A stretch of DNA of 64,000 bases from Haliscomenobacter sp040401995 (GTDB lineage Bacteria > Bacteroidota > Bacteroidia > Chitinophagales > Saprospiraceae): positions 15,775-79,774 of the forward strand of contig JBBANM010000022.1 in NCBI GenBank assembly GCA_040401995.1, written 5' to 3'. Each line of letters starts with the position of its first letter. Positions within the stretch are counted from its first letter, which is position 1. The notes under the pieces were generated by a model. The model did no database searches and was not told where the DNA came from. It saw nothing but the letters and a program-made list of their open reading frames with translations. This document shows positions 25,659 to 35,347 of this stretch, one piece after another. Made by a program: the position numbers and the translations under genes.

Positions 25659-27044
25659 TTATTTGAACACGCCCAATACCAAATTAGGCATGATGCCTAA
25701 TCCTAGTAGAGCGAGTATACATACGATCAATACGGCGCTATATCCAACAACATGCGGGATCGCCTTCGGAAATTCTTCCTGGGTTTGGAACGCCATCATC
25801 ATTACCCGGAAGTAGTAAAAGATACCAATAGCAGAGTTCAGCGCGGCAATGATTACCAATACCAATTGACCATGTTGCATGGCATCAGCAAAAATGGCGT
25901 ATTTCCCTACAAAACCGGCCAAAGGAGGTATGCCCGCTAACGACAGCATGGCCAAAGCCAAACAAAACGCCAAGGGCGGGTTTGATTTGTACAATCCGCG
26001 AAGACCTTCGATGTTGTCCAAGCCGGTCGTTTCTTTTGCCGTCAGGTAGACGCCAATCGTCAGTACATTGGCGATGCTGTAAACCAACAAATAATATAGT
26101 ACTGAGCTGTTTGAATTATCTCCTAGTTGCACCAAAGCGAGCAACACATATCCGGCGTTGGCAATACTAGAAAAAGCCAACAAACGCTTTAAGTTCGTTT
26201 GATTCAGTGCCATAAGGTTCCCTACCGTCATCGTTAAACCCGCCAATACTGCGATGATTGGCGCATACATTTCACTTACCGGGGCAATGGCGTAGTTGAT
26301 GAACCGCAAAAAACCGCCAAATGCTGCCGTTTTTGCTACTGTAGCCATAAAGGCCATGATTACTGCTGGAGATCCTTGGTAAACATCTGGCGACCAAAAA
26401 TGAAATGGCGCCGCTGATATCTTAAATATAAAGGTGATGATGATCAACAAAATGCCCATCCGCAATAAAACTGGGATACTCCCCCCTGATTGCTCAAGAA
26501 AAGCGTAGATTTTATCAAACTCAAAGGAACCGGTTATACCGTATACTAGTACTGTCCCCAAAAGCAAAAAAACGGTGATAAAAGACCCAAGTAAGAAGTA
26601 TTTTAAACCTGCCTCGTTCGATAAAAGATTGTTTCGCTCGCTGGCCGCCAAGATGTACAATGGAATAGACAATATTTCAATCCCCACAAAAAACATCACT
26701 AGATTATTGCTGGCTACCATGATGATGCCGCCTACCAGTGAAAACAGAAACAAGGCATAAATATCGCCTAAATGTTCGGCGGCGTCTTTGTAATACCGAC
26801 GGCTAAGCACCAAAATCAATAGCGTAACCAAGATTAAAACGCCAGAGAAGTTTACCGCAAATCCATCAAACTGAATCATGCCGCTGTACTGCGGTACTTC
26901 ACTGCGATTTTCAGGTAAGAAATTCGCCACCAATGCCGCCAAACCAGTCAACAACACCACGGGTAGTGCTGCTTTTTTCCATTTAAAAGCTCCAATGAAC
27001 ATGGACAAAACGCCCGCAACGGAGAGTATAATGATCGGTATCAT
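25659..27044 (-). CDS. nuoN: NADH-quinone oxidoreductase subunit N
   Basis: This is a 461-aa Mrp-antiporter-like proton-pumping subunit in the membrane arm of complex I. It has about 14 hydrophobic helices. The conserved glutamate of TM5 is E123 (FVGIEILSIPLY). The pumping lysines lie in MATVAKTAAFGGF and TNLKRLLAFSSIANAGY. Last gene of the operon, 2 bp after nuoM, with a terminator about 100 bp downstream. Confidence 0.95.
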   Translation of the reverse strand: MIPIIILSVAGVLSMFIGAFKWKKAALPVVLLTGLAALVANFLPENRSEVPQYSGMIQFDGFAVNFSGVLILVTLLILVLSRRYYKDAAEHLGDIYALFLFSLVGGIIMVASNNLVMFFVGIEILSIPLYILAASERNNLLSNEAGLKYFLLGSFITVFLLLGTVLVYGITGSFEFDKIYAFLEQSGGSIPVLLRMGILLIIITFIFKISAAPFHFWSPDVYQGSPAVIMAFMATVAKTAAFGGFLRFINYAIAPVSEMYAPIIAVLAGLTMTVGNLMALNQTNLKRLLAFSSIANAGYVLLALVQLGDNSNSSVLYYLLVYSIANVLTIGVYLTAKETTGLDNIEGLRGLYKSNPPLAFCLALAMLSLAGIPPLAGFVGKYAIFADAMQHGQLVLVIIAALNSAIGIFYYFRVMMMAFQTQEEFPKAIPHVVGYSAVLIVCILALLGLGIMPNLVLGVFK

Positions 27045-27046
27045 AA

Positions 27047-28507
27047 TCAGTTCGCTTGAATCGCTTGGTTAATTTGTTGCAACAATTGTTCTATCGCCGG
27101 ACCCGACAAATGCGTAATCAATGACGGCAACAGGCCAAAAACAACAATGGCAATTACAATTGGCAAAAACACGCCTTTTTCTTGGTTATCCAAATCGGCA
27201 AAAGTGCCGTTGTTTTCTTTTCCCAACATCACTCCTTGGTAGGATTTGAGCATGTAAACTGCGCCCAAAATGACTCCGCTACCTGCTACCAAACTCCAAA
27301 CCCAGCTTTTTTGGAACAAAGCCGAGAGCAATAAAAACTCGCCAACAAAACCATTGGTCAGCGGAAGGGCAACTGTGCCCAACAGCACGACAAAATAAGC
27401 GGTTGCAAACCAAGGCGCTAAGCGGCGAATTCCGCCTAAAGCCGCAATGTCGTTGGTTCCTTTGCGATCGCTGAGTATAGCGCAAACGTAGAACAAGCCT
27501 ACGGCGTTAATCCCGTGCGAAAGCATCTGCAACAAAGATCCCTGCAAACCGCTTTCGGTCATGGTAAGAATACCCGCAGCAATCAACCCAACGTGCGCAA
27601 TAGAAGCATAGGCAAAAAGTCGCTTCAGGTCTTTTTGTTGAACGGCAATTAGCGAGGCATAAGCTACACCAATCACGATGATCCAAATCATCCAGTTTTG
27701 ATTAGCAGCAACTGCACCCGGCACGATCGGTAATACCCAACGGATAATGCTGTACAAACCCATTTTCAACATGATTCCCGAAAGCATCATGGTTGTTCCA
27801 CTTGAAGCCGAAGTATAAGTATCTGGCTGCCAAGTGTGAAAAGGGAAAATCGGTATTTTAATGGCATAAGCCGACATAAACGCCAGCAATACCAACAATT
27901 GGGCATTGGGAGTTAGACGAACGCCGTAGATGTCATAAATATCAAATGAAGCCGGACTGTTTTGTTGGCTCAAGTAAATGATGGCCACCAACATCAGCAA
28001 ACTACCAACCAAAGTATACAAGAAAAACTTCATGGCAATCCGGTTGCGCTCGAATGCGCCGTACAATAGCACCAGGAAATAGGCCGGAATAAGCGCCAAT
28101 TCCCAAAATATGTAATATAGGAAAATATCCAAACTCACAAATACACCCGTCATGGCGCCTTGCATGATCAAAAGCATTCCATAGTGCAAACCAGGGTGTT
28201 CTGGGTTTTGCTTAAAGGTAGACCAGAAAATAACTGGACAAAGGAGATTGGTCAGCAATACCAATACCAAACTGATTCCATCAACGCCAACATGGTAGCT
28301 GATGCCCAAATTGGGAAGCCAAGGCAATTCAGCAACAAATTGCATGCCTAGCTGCGGATCAAAACCGGCGCACATGGCTATGCTGATTCCGCCGCAAACC
28401 AAAGAAAGGGCAAAACTGATCCATTTGGCCTGACTGCCTTTGGCAAGTAGCAGCAAAAGACCGCCTAGAATGGGTAAAAAAAGTAGTATACTAGTTAGCA
28501 TGAGCAC
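27047..28507 (-). CDS. nuoM: NADH-quinone oxidoreductase subunit M
   Basis: This is a 486-aa antiporter-like membrane subunit with about 14 helices. Conserved elements are the glutamate in YYIFWELALIPAYFL, HTWQPDTYTSASSGTTMML with a following lysine helix (MLKMGLYSI), and QQKDLKRLFAYASIAHVG. It pumps one of the four protons per NADH. It sits 5 bp after nuoL and 2 bp before nuoN. Confidence 0.96.
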   Translation of the reverse strand: MLMLTSILLFLPILGGLLLLLAKGSQAKWISFALSLVCGGISIAMCAGFDPQLGMQFVAELPWLPNLGISYHVGVDGISLVLVLLTNLLCPVIFWSTFKQNPEHPGLHYGMLLIMQGAMTGVFVSLDIFLYYIFWELALIPAYFLVLLYGAFERNRIAMKFFLYTLVGSLLMLVAIIYLSQQNSPASFDIYDIYGVRLTPNAQLLVLLAFMSAYAIKIPIFPFHTWQPDTYTSASSGTTMMLSGIMLKMGLYSIIRWVLPIVPGAVAANQNWMIWIIVIGVAYASLIAVQQKDLKRLFAYASIAHVGLIAAGILTMTESGLQGSLLQMLSHGINAVGLFYVCAILSDRKGTNDIAALGGIRRLAPWFATAYFVVLLGTVALPLTNGFVGEFLLLSALFQKSWVWSLVAGSGVILGAVYMLKSYQGVMLGKENNGTFADLDNQEKGVFLPIVIAIVVFGLLPSLITHLSGPAIEQLLQQINQAIQAN

Positions 28508-28512
28508 AATCG

Positions 28513-30396
28513 TTAGAAAAACAATTCTAATACAAGCAACAACAATATGCCGAAGGCAAAAATGAACAGGTAAAAACCTACCGTTCCTTCCTGGATTTTA
28601 CGGATAACCTTGCCAACACCAGTGGTAAAACGGCCAACACCGTTGACCAAACCATCCAGAAAATCGGCATCCAGTACATCGCCCACAAATTCCGAAAGCT
28701 GCTGTGCAGGTTTTACGAAAACGGCGGTATAAATTTCGTCTACATAATATTTGTGATTCAAAATGCGCCCCATTCCCACTTCATCGGCTTCAGCACCTGG
28801 CACTTGTTTTTGTACGGCATAATTCCGGTATGCCCAGAAAATCACGACCAATACCAAACCAACAACGATCGCCATCAAAGTCCATTCCATAGACGCTGAT
28901 ATATGAGCTTCTTCTACTTTGCCTATAACGGGTTCCAAGAAATGTTGCAACCAATCGCCTCCGCCAAAAATGGCAGGCACATTAAGTAAGCCTCCACCCA
29001 ATGACAAAGCAGCCAAAATGCCCAATGGCGCAGTCATCGATAAAGGCGACTCGTGGGCGTGATCCAAGGTGTGGTGATCGGTTCGGCTGTTACCGTAGAA
29101 AACCAAGAAGAACATCCGAAACATGTAATATACCGTAAGCAGCGAAGCGAACAATCCCAGTGCGAAAAGCAAAGGACTGTGTCCGTAGGCGGCCAATAAA
29201 ATCTGATCTTTTGAGAAGAAACCTGAAAATGGCGGAATACCGGCAATGGCCAAAGTACCAATGGCAAAAACGATAAAGGTAACCGGTAACACCTTGCGCA
29301 GGTTACCCATTTTGCGAATGTCCTGCTCGCCACCCAATCCATGAATGACGCTACCGGCACTCAAGAACAACAAGGCTTTGAAAAAAGCGTGCGTCACCAA
29401 GTGGAAAAATGCAGCCGTATAAGCGCCTAATCCCAACGCAAAAAACATCAAACCCAACTGCGAAACAGTGGAGTAAGCCAATACTTTTTTGATGTCGTTT
29501 TGTTTCAAACCAATGGTTGCCGCGAAAATCGAAGTAGCCAGACCCAAATAAGTCAAGACTTCCAAACTAAACGGCGCCAATTCAAAAAGGTGAATGCTGC
29601 GCAGAACCAAGTAAATACCCGCAGTCACCATGGTGGCGGCGTGGATCAAGGCCGATACTGGCGTTGGACCCGCCATCGCATCTGGCAACCAAGTGTACAA
29701 TGGAATTTGTGCACTTTTACCCGCAGCACCTACGATGAACAACAAAGTGATAGCGGTAATGACGCCTTGGGGAGCATGGCTCAGCAAATCGCCGCCAAAA
29801 ATTCCTTTGTAGTCCAAAGCGCCAAATGTATTCAACAGTAAGAATAAGCCTAGCAAAAAACCTAAGTCGCCGATCCGGTTCATCACGAATGCTTTTTTAG
29901 CTGCTTCGTTGTACTCATCCACATTGAACCAAAAGCCGATCAGCAAGTAAGAACACAAACCCACGCCTTCCCAGCCGGAAAACAGCAATAGGTAATTGTT
30001 ACCCATTACCAGCAATAGCATGAAAAAGACGAACAGGTTAAGATATGCAAAAAAGTAGTTGTGACGCTCGTCGTCGTGCATGTACCCAGCTGAGTACACG
30101 TGGATGAGTGCGCCTACACCGGTGATGACCAACATCATCATCCAAGAAAGCGGATCCACCAAAAAACCAAAGTTAACCGACCAAGAAGCGGTTGCTACCC
30201 AAGTTCCGATGGATTGTTCTACGCTACCATGGCTCATTACACCTGAGCCCAATAAAAGCGTCAAGATAAATCCAGTAAAAATCGTTGTACATCCCAGCAC
30301 GCTGGCAATCGATTTGGGTAAGGTACGCGCTCCTAATCCCAAAACTAAGAAACCGACGAGCGGCAATACGGGAATCAGCCAAATTAGGTTTTCCAT
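28513..30396 (-). CDS. nuoL: NADH-quinone oxidoreductase subunit L
   Basis: This is a 627-aa distal antiporter-like subunit. SGWEGVGLCSYLLIGFW carries the TM5 glutamate. LPDAMAGPTPVSALIHAATM and LKQNDIKKVLAYSTVSQLG are the family signatures. The extended C-terminus contains the amphipathic HL-type region (YYVDEIYTAVFVKPAQQLSE) and a final anchoring helix (FYLFIFAFGILLLLVLELFF). Length fits the family (~610-650). Confidence 0.96.
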   Translation of the reverse strand: MENLIWLIPVLPLVGFLVLGLGARTLPKSIASVLGCTTIFTGFILTLLLGSGVMSHGSVEQSIGTWVATASWSVNFGFLVDPLSWMMMLVITGVGALIHVYSAGYMHDDERHNYFFAYLNLFVFFMLLLVMGNNYLLLFSGWEGVGLCSYLLIGFWFNVDEYNEAAKKAFVMNRIGDLGFLLGLFLLLNTFGALDYKGIFGGDLLSHAPQGVITAITLLFIVGAAGKSAQIPLYTWLPDAMAGPTPVSALIHAATMVTAGIYLVLRSIHLFELAPFSLEVLTYLGLATSIFAATIGLKQNDIKKVLAYSTVSQLGLMFFALGLGAYTAAFFHLVTHAFFKALLFLSAGSVIHGLGGEQDIRKMGNLRKVLPVTFIVFAIGTLAIAGIPPFSGFFSKDQILLAAYGHSPLLFALGLFASLLTVYYMFRMFFLVFYGNSRTDHHTLDHAHESPLSMTAPLGILAALSLGGGLLNVPAIFGGGDWLQHFLEPVIGKVEEAHISASMEWTLMAIVVGLVLVVIFWAYRNYAVQKQVPGAEADEVGMGRILNHKYYVDEIYTAVFVKPAQQLSEFVGDVLDADFLDGLVNGVGRFTTGVGKVIRKIQEGTVGFYLFIFAFGILLLLVLELFF

Positions 30397-30420
30397 TTTG
30401 TCATTGCGAGCAACCCGAGG

Positions 30421-30750
30421 TTACCACTTTAGTTGATTCAACTGATTAATATCAATCGAGCGAATGTTCCGAAAAATCATCATCATAATGGCCAAGCCTA
30501 GTGCTACTTCAGCAGCGGCTACCACCATGACAAAGAATACAAATACCTGCCCGGCAGCATCGCCTCGGAATGAGGAAAAAGCTACTGCCAATAGGTTCAC
30601 CGCATTGAGCATCAATTCGATGGACATGAACACCACAATCATATTGCGGCGCAACAAAACGCCCATTGCTCCAATGCTAAAAATGATCAGGCTCAATATG
30701 ATGTAGTGCTCCAAAGGCACCATGCGGATGGTTTCAGTCATGTTTTCCAT
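30421..30750 (-). CDS. nuoK: NADH-quinone oxidoreductase subunit K
   Basis: This is a 109-aa, three-helix membrane subunit with the two buried glutamates in MSIELMLNAVNLL and AEVALGLAIMMMIF that belong to the central proton path. It lies 3 bp after nuoJ and 24 bp before nuoL. Starts at M4 or M10 would also give a normal ~100-aa NuoK. Confidence 0.95.
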   Translation of the reverse strand: MENMTETIRMVPLEHYIILSLIIFSIGAMGVLLRRNMIVVFMSIELMLNAVNLLAVAFSSFRGDAAGQVFVFFVMVVAAAEVALGLAIMMMIFRNIRSIDINQLNQLKW

Positions 30751-30753
30751 CTA

Positions 30754-31251
30754 TTATTCTTCTTTTTTGGTCAAAACCACTACCCCAACCATGGTGGCGA
30801 TGAACAGCACCGAGGTCAATTCAAAAGGCAGCAAAAATTCGTTGAACAACATTTTCCCCAACACGTTAACCGTGCCCACTGCTTGCGATGCTCCGGGAGC
30901 TACTGGCGTAAAATGTGCCGCTTTTCCCAGGGCTGCGATCAATACCAAAGCAAAAGAACCACCAGCAATAACCGCCAGTATTCTTACCAATAATGCTCTG
31001 GGCAACAACAAAGGCGCGTTCAAATTCAGCATCATTACAGTGAACAGGAACAAAACCATGATGGCGCCAGCATACACAATGATGTGCACAATGGCGACAA
31101 ATTCAGCGCTCAAAAGCAGGTAAAACCCAGCCATTGCAAAAAAGGTGACAATCAAGTACAAGACGCTGTACATGGCGTTGCGAGAGCCGACGGTGAGGGC
31201 GGAGAATACAATAGCTACGAAAGCTAATGCGTAAAAAATGATCTGCTCCAT
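30754..31251 (-). CDS. nuoJ: NADH-quinone oxidoreductase subunit J
   Basis: This is a 165-aa, five-helix membrane subunit. The start at 31251 (MEQIIFYALAF) is preferred because the 16 preceding in-frame residues are charged and not family-like. The conserved VHIIVYAGAIMVLFLF helix, with its pi-bulge region, identifies it. It lies between nuoI (125 bp away) and nuoK (3 bp). The nuoI-nuoJ gap shows no recognisable element. Confidence 0.94.
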   Translation of the reverse strand: MEQIIFYALAFVAIVFSALTVGSRNAMYSVLYLIVTFFAMAGFYLLLSAEFVAIVHIIVYAGAIMVLFLFTVMMLNLNAPLLLPRALLVRILAVIAGGSFALVLIAALGKAAHFTPVAPGASQAVGTVNVLGKMLFNEFLLPFELTSVLFIATMVGVVVLTKKEE

Positions 31252-31376
31252 GCAGGTTAGGTATTCGTTGGTTGTTCGTTTATCTAAAAAAGGATCCAAA
31301 AGTCAAAAAAGCGATCAGATCATCAAGTATTCCGTATTTCATTAAAAAATGAGCCTAAACTCTTTTTCTAATGAGC

Positions 31377-31895
31377 TTATTTCTGGCGCTTGGTGATGTC
31401 TACTCGATCATCGATTTTTTCCACCAAATCTTCTTTGTGCCAAATAAAATCTTCGCGTTCGTATTCTGAAAGCACGATTCTATTGGTCAAATATACAGCA
31501 TCTTTAGGACAAGCTTCTTCACATAGTCCGCAGAAAATGCAGCGTAGCATGTTGATGTCGTATTGTGCCGCGTACTTTTCTTCCCGGTACAAGTGTTCTT
31601 CGCCTTTTTCTCGCTCGGCGGCAACGATTGTAATCGCTTCTGCCGGACAAGCTACTGCACACAAACCGCAAGCGGTACAGTTTTCGCGACCCTCTGCATC
31701 CCGCTTAAGTACATGTAACCCACGAAAAACGGGGCTATGCTCACGGGTTTCTTCGGGGTATTTAACTGTAGCCCTTTTTTTAAACAAGTGGGTCATGGTA
31801 ATCCGCAACCCGCCTAAGATCGCTGGGAGGTACAATTTCTCCGTCAACGTCATTTCTTTATTGGATACCTGCTTCGAACGATTCGTCAGTTGCAT
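31377..31895 (-). CDS. nuoI: NADH-quinone oxidoreductase subunit I
   Basis: This is a 172-aa peripheral-arm subunit that binds two [4Fe-4S] clusters (N6a/N6b). Ligands are C73-x2-C76-x2-C79-x3-C83 and C119-x2-C122-x2-C125-x3-C129, each closing one cluster with the far cysteine as in 8Fe ferredoxins. It passes electrons to NuoB. It lies 12 bp after nuoH. The first ATG is kept; M15 is an alternative start. Confidence 0.95.
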   Translation of the reverse strand: MQLTNRSKQVSNKEMTLTEKLYLPAILGGLRITMTHLFKKRATVKYPEETREHSPVFRGLHVLKRDAEGRENCTACGLCAVACPAEAITIVAAEREKGEEHLYREEKYAAQYDINMLRCIFCGLCEEACPKDAVYLTNRIVLSEYEREDFIWHKEDLVEKIDDRVDITKRQK

Positions 31896-31907
31896 ATTAC
31901 TTTGTAT

Positions 31908-32924
31908 TTAAAAAAGGGTCAAAAAAGCGCCAGTAAGCACAATATTCAAAATGGCCAACGGCATCAATACTTGCCATCCCAAATGCATCAATTGATCGTA
32001 GCGGAAACGCGGGATCGTCCAGCGAATCCACATAAAGAAGAATACGAAAAAGGTGATTTTCAAAAAGAAGAACCCAACGCCAATCAAAGATACGGCAATT
32101 GGAGGCAAGCCCAAACTATCCATAAAAGGGAAGTTGTAACCGCCAAAAAATAGGGAAGCCATAATTGCGCCCGATACAAACATGTTGATGTATTCGGCAA
32201 AAAGATAGAATCCCAGCTTCATACTGCTGTATTCGGTATGGTAACCGCCTACCAATTCCGTTTCACATTCTGGAAGGTCAAATGGCGTACGGTTGGTTTC
32301 GGCAAAAGCGCAAATCAAAAAGATCAAAAAGGCCAAAGGTTGGTGAAAAACGTTCCAGTTGAACCCTGACTGGGCTTCTACAATCGCGCTAAGTTGCAGC
32401 GACTTGCTGCTCATTATGATCGGAATGATCGACAATCCCATTGCCAATTCATAGCTGATCATTTGTGAGGAGGCACGTACAGCACCCAACAACGCAAATT
32501 TGTTATTGGAGGACCAACCGCCGATCAGGATGCCATAAACACCAAGGGAAACTACCGCAAATACAAAAAGAACACCCACGTTGATGTCAGCAACTTGCAA
32601 TGGGAATTTTTGTCCGCCAATTTCTAGCGCTTTTCCCCAAGGAATAACCGAACTGGTCATCAATGCCGTCAACATGGCCACACTAGGGCCCAATATAAAC
32701 AATAAGGTATTTGCGCCCGCTGGGCGAAATTCCTCTTTGAAGATCATTTTTAAGCCATCTGCGATGGGTTGTAACAAACCAAAAGGACCAGCGCGGTCGG
32801 GACCAACGCGATCTTGCATGAAAGCGGCAATTTTGCGCTCAAAAAGCGTACTGTAAGCGGCTATCCCGAGGGTAATCAGAAAGACAACCAGTACCAAAAC
32901 CATTTTAAATCCTAGTATTGTCAT
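31908..32924 (-). CDS. nuoH: NADH-quinone oxidoreductase subunit H
   Basis: This is a 338-aa membrane subunit with about eight helices at the quinone-site end of the membrane arm. It carries the signatures DRVGPDRAGPFGLLQPIADG and AETNRTPFDLPECETELVGG, and the GYHTEYSSM loop. It lies 2 bp after nuoG and 12 bp before nuoI. Confidence 0.96.
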   Translation of the reverse strand: MTILGFKMVLVLVVFLITLGIAAYSTLFERKIAAFMQDRVGPDRAGPFGLLQPIADGLKMIFKEEFRPAGANTLLFILGPSVAMLTALMTSSVIPWGKALEIGGQKFPLQVADINVGVLFVFAVVSLGVYGILIGGWSSNNKFALLGAVRASSQMISYELAMGLSIIPIIMSSKSLQLSAIVEAQSGFNWNVFHQPLAFLIFLICAFAETNRTPFDLPECETELVGGYHTEYSSMKLGFYLFAEYINMFVSGAIMASLFFGGYNFPFMDSLGLPPIAVSLIGVGFFFLKITFFVFFFMWIRWTIPRFRYDQLMHLGWQVLMPLAILNIVLTGAFLTLF

Positions 32925-32926
32925 GG

Positions 32927-33883
32927 CTATTTTGGCTGTTCAAGGGCTGGATGAACAACATCCAACTCAAATGGTAAATGATTTTGAGCTATAACAGAGT
33001 GCGTATTGATGCGGCGTGGCCCTTCAATCACCCAATCTGATTCCTCCTTTTTTTCAAACCGACAAGTATTGCAAATGAAATCTTCTACCTCGCCAAACTG
33101 GTCTTTACGGCCTGTTACGCGCAATACTTCTTTTCCTTGCAACCATAGGGTCACTTTGCCTTTGCAATTGGTATGATCGCAATCGCGGTGGGCATCCATC
33201 GGTTTGGTGAACCATACCCGGCTTTTGAAACGGAAGGTACGATCGGTCAAAGCGCCAACTGGACAAACGTCAATAACGTTGCCCGAGAAATCGTTGCCGA
33301 TGATGTTTTGAATATAGGTGCTGATCTCTGCATGATCTCCGCGGTTGATGATCCCGTGTACCCGACCGTCAGTCAGCTGATCGGCAACATAAACACAGCG
33401 GTAGCACAAGATGCAACGGTTCATGTGCAATTGCACGTAAGGGCCTATGTCGATCCGATCGAACGTACGACGGGTAAAATCAAAACGGGTAGTTGCTGCA
33501 CCGTGCTCGTAAGACAAGTCTTGCAAGTGGCATTCCCCAGCCTGATCGCAAACTGGGCAATCAAGCGGGTGATTGATCAATAACAGCTCCACAATCCCTT
33601 TGCGGGCTTCCAGTACTTCTGGCGATAAAGTGTTTTCGATCACCATGCCGTCGGCTACTGGCGTACAGCAAGAAGCGACCAATTTAGGCATTGGACGAGG
33701 GTTGGCTTCAGAAGATTTTGACACCTTTACCAAACAAACCCGGCATTTTCCGCCACTGCCTTTCAATTTCGAGTAATAACACATGGCAGGCGGTACGTTG
33801 ACACCGATTTGCCGCGCCGCGTTCAGGATGGTGGTACCGTCTGGTACTTCAACCGTGATTTCGTCAATGGTTACTTTAGCCAT
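32927..33883 (-). CDS. nuoG: NADH-quinone oxidoreductase subunit G, short form
   Basis: This 318-aa subunit keeps only the N-terminal electron-relay part of NuoG. A [2Fe-2S] cluster has C35, C47, C50 and C72/C73. An N5-type cluster has H105, C109, C112 and C118. An N4-type cluster has C157, C160, C163 and C207. After that only a short Cys-containing remnant (CDHTNC...CNTC) remains instead of the ~500-residue molybdopterin-like region of E. coli NuoG (~900 aa). All ligands needed for electron transfer to NuoI are intact, so it is a compact functional form, known from other Bacteroidota, not a pseudogene. Confidence 0.93.
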   Translation of the reverse strand: MAKVTIDEITVEVPDGTTILNAARQIGVNVPPAMCYYSKLKGSGGKCRVCLVKVSKSSEANPRPMPKLVASCCTPVADGMVIENTLSPEVLEARKGIVELLLINHPLDCPVCDQAGECHLQDLSYEHGAATTRFDFTRRTFDRIDIGPYVQLHMNRCILCYRCVYVADQLTDGRVHGIINRGDHAEISTYIQNIIGNDFSGNVIDVCPVGALTDRTFRFKSRVWFTKPMDAHRDCDHTNCKGKVTLWLQGKEVLRVTGRKDQFGEVEDFICNTCRFEKKEESDWVIEGPRRINTHSVIAQNHLPFELDVVHPALEQPK

Positions 33884-33903
33884 GCCTTCGTATATTTTGT
33901 CTT

Positions 33904-33960
33904 AGAGTGTGTTTGGATTTTTTATTCGCGCTGCAAATGGCCAAAATCCAAACACACTCT
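33904..33960. repeat. Family A short inverted repeat between nuoF and nuoG
   Basis: This is a 57-bp palindrome-like unit beginning AGAGTGTGTTTGG and ending CCAAACACACTCT, with the family A core CGCGCTGCAAATGGCCAAAA in between. It sits inside the nuo operon, 20 bp upstream of the nuoG start codon, so it would be transcribed as a hairpin in the nuo mRNA. Confidence 0.85.
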
Positions 33961-33997
33961 TTGGAGAATTATCTTCCCGCTAACCACAATTTATTAA

Positions 33998-35347
33998 TTA
34001 AGCAACTACCTCTTCCGCTGCGCGACCCATTCCATAGTTGCGGGTCAACGCTTCTTTTGGATTGCGGATATGCCATTCAAATTCATCGCGGAAATGGCGA
34101 ATAGCAGCAGCAACTGGCCAAGCGGCGGCATCGCCAAATGGACAAATGGTGTTGCCTTCCATTTTTTTCGCTACATCTACCAACAAATCGATATCGCTTT
34201 CTTTGCCATGACCGTGTTCGATGCGGTGGAGCAATTGCTCGATCCAGCCGGTGCCTTCACGACAAGGACTGCATTGGCCACATGATTCGTGGTGGTAAAA
34301 ACGCGAGAAATTCCAAGTGTTGCGCACGATGCACTGGTCTTCATCAAAAACGATGAATCCACCAGATCCCAGCATACTACCGGTAGCAAAGCCGCCGTCG
34401 CTCAAGGATTCGTAACTCATCAAGCGCGCTTCGCCTTTAGCTGTTTTGGTAATCAAGCGCGTTGGCAAAATCGGCACTGAAGAACCTCCAGGCACCAATG
34501 CTTTCAATTGTTTGCCGCCTTTGATGCCGCCACAGTATTCGTCAGAGTAAATGAATTCTTCCACTGGGATCCCCAATTCGATTTCATATACCCCCGGTTT
34601 GTTGATGTTGCCGCAAGCAGAAATCAATTTGGTGCCTGTGCTGGCGCCAATACCGATTTTTGCATATTCTTCGCCGCCTTCGTTGACGATGAAAGGTACT
34701 TTACAGATGGTCTCTACATTGTTCACGATAGTAGGGCAACCCCACAACCCTGAAACCGCAGGAAATGGAGGTTTGATACGCGGATTACCGCGTTTACCTT
34801 CCAAAGACTCGATCAAAGCCGTTTCTTCCCCGCAAATGTAAGCGCCTGCACCAGGGTGCACGTGCAAGTCGAGCGAGTAGTCGGTTCCTAAGATTTTTTC
34901 TCCTAAGTAACCTTTATTATATGCTTCGGCAATTGCTTTTTCCAAGATCCGCAAAATGTACATGTACTCGCCGCGGATGTAGATGTAGGCGGTACGAACA
35001 CCCAATGCATAACTGGAAGCGATCATCCCTTCCACCAGCAAGTGCGGATTTTTTTCCATGATCAAGCGATCCTTGAAGGTTCCAGGTTCGCTTTCATCAG
35101 CATTACAAAGGAGGTAACGAGGTTTGTCGCTGCCTTTGAATATGAAGCTCCACTTCATACCCGTAGGAAAACCGGCGCCTCCCCTACCCCGCAAACCTGA
35201 TTTCTTCACCTGATCGGTGACTTCATCAGGCGTCATTTGCTTCAGCGCTTTTTCCAAGGAACGGTAACCACCATTTTTGATGTACCCCTCAATTCCCACC
35301 AATTCGGGTTTCTCAATATGCTCCAATAAGATCTTTCTTCCGCTCAT
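33998..35347 (-). CDS. nuoF: NADH-quinone oxidoreductase subunit F
   Basis: This 449-aa subunit binds NADH, FMN and the N3 [4Fe-4S] cluster. The Gly-rich nucleotide/FMN motif is RGRGGAGFPTGMKW (~50-64), HPGAGAYICGEETALIESLEG follows, and cluster cysteines are CGQCSPC (~356-362) plus one in NTICPFGD (~402). It is the entry point of electrons to complex I. Its ATG overlaps the nuoE stop by one base (TAATG), indicating coupled translation. A family A repeat separates it from nuoG. Confidence 0.96.
   Translation of the reverse strand: MSGRKILLEHIEKPELVGIEGYIKNGGYRSLEKALKQMTPDEVTDQVKKSGLRGRGGAGFPTGMKWSFIFKGSDKPRYLLCNADESEPGTFKDRLIMEKNPHLLVEGMIASSYALGVRTAYIYIRGEYMYILRILEKAIAEAYNKGYLGEKILGTDYSLDLHVHPGAGAYICGEETALIESLEGKRGNPRIKPPFPAVSGLWGCPTIVNNVETICKVPFIVNEGGEEYAKIGIGASTGTKLISACGNINKPGVYEIELGIPVEEFIYSDEYCGGIKGGKQLKALVPGGSSVPILPTRLITKTAKGEARLMSYESLSDGGFATGSMLGSGGFIVFDEDQCIVRNTWNFSRFYHHESCGQCSPCREGTGWIEQLLHRIEHGHGKESDIDLLVDVAKKMEGNTICPFGDAAAWPVAAAIRHFRDEFEWHIRNPKEALTRNYGMGRAAEEVVA

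Noticed and set aside
32927..33883. nuoG as a truncated pseudogene
   Set aside because: All Fe-S ligands are intact, the frame is clean, and nuoH follows 2 bp later as in a normal operon; short NuoG is normal for the phylum.
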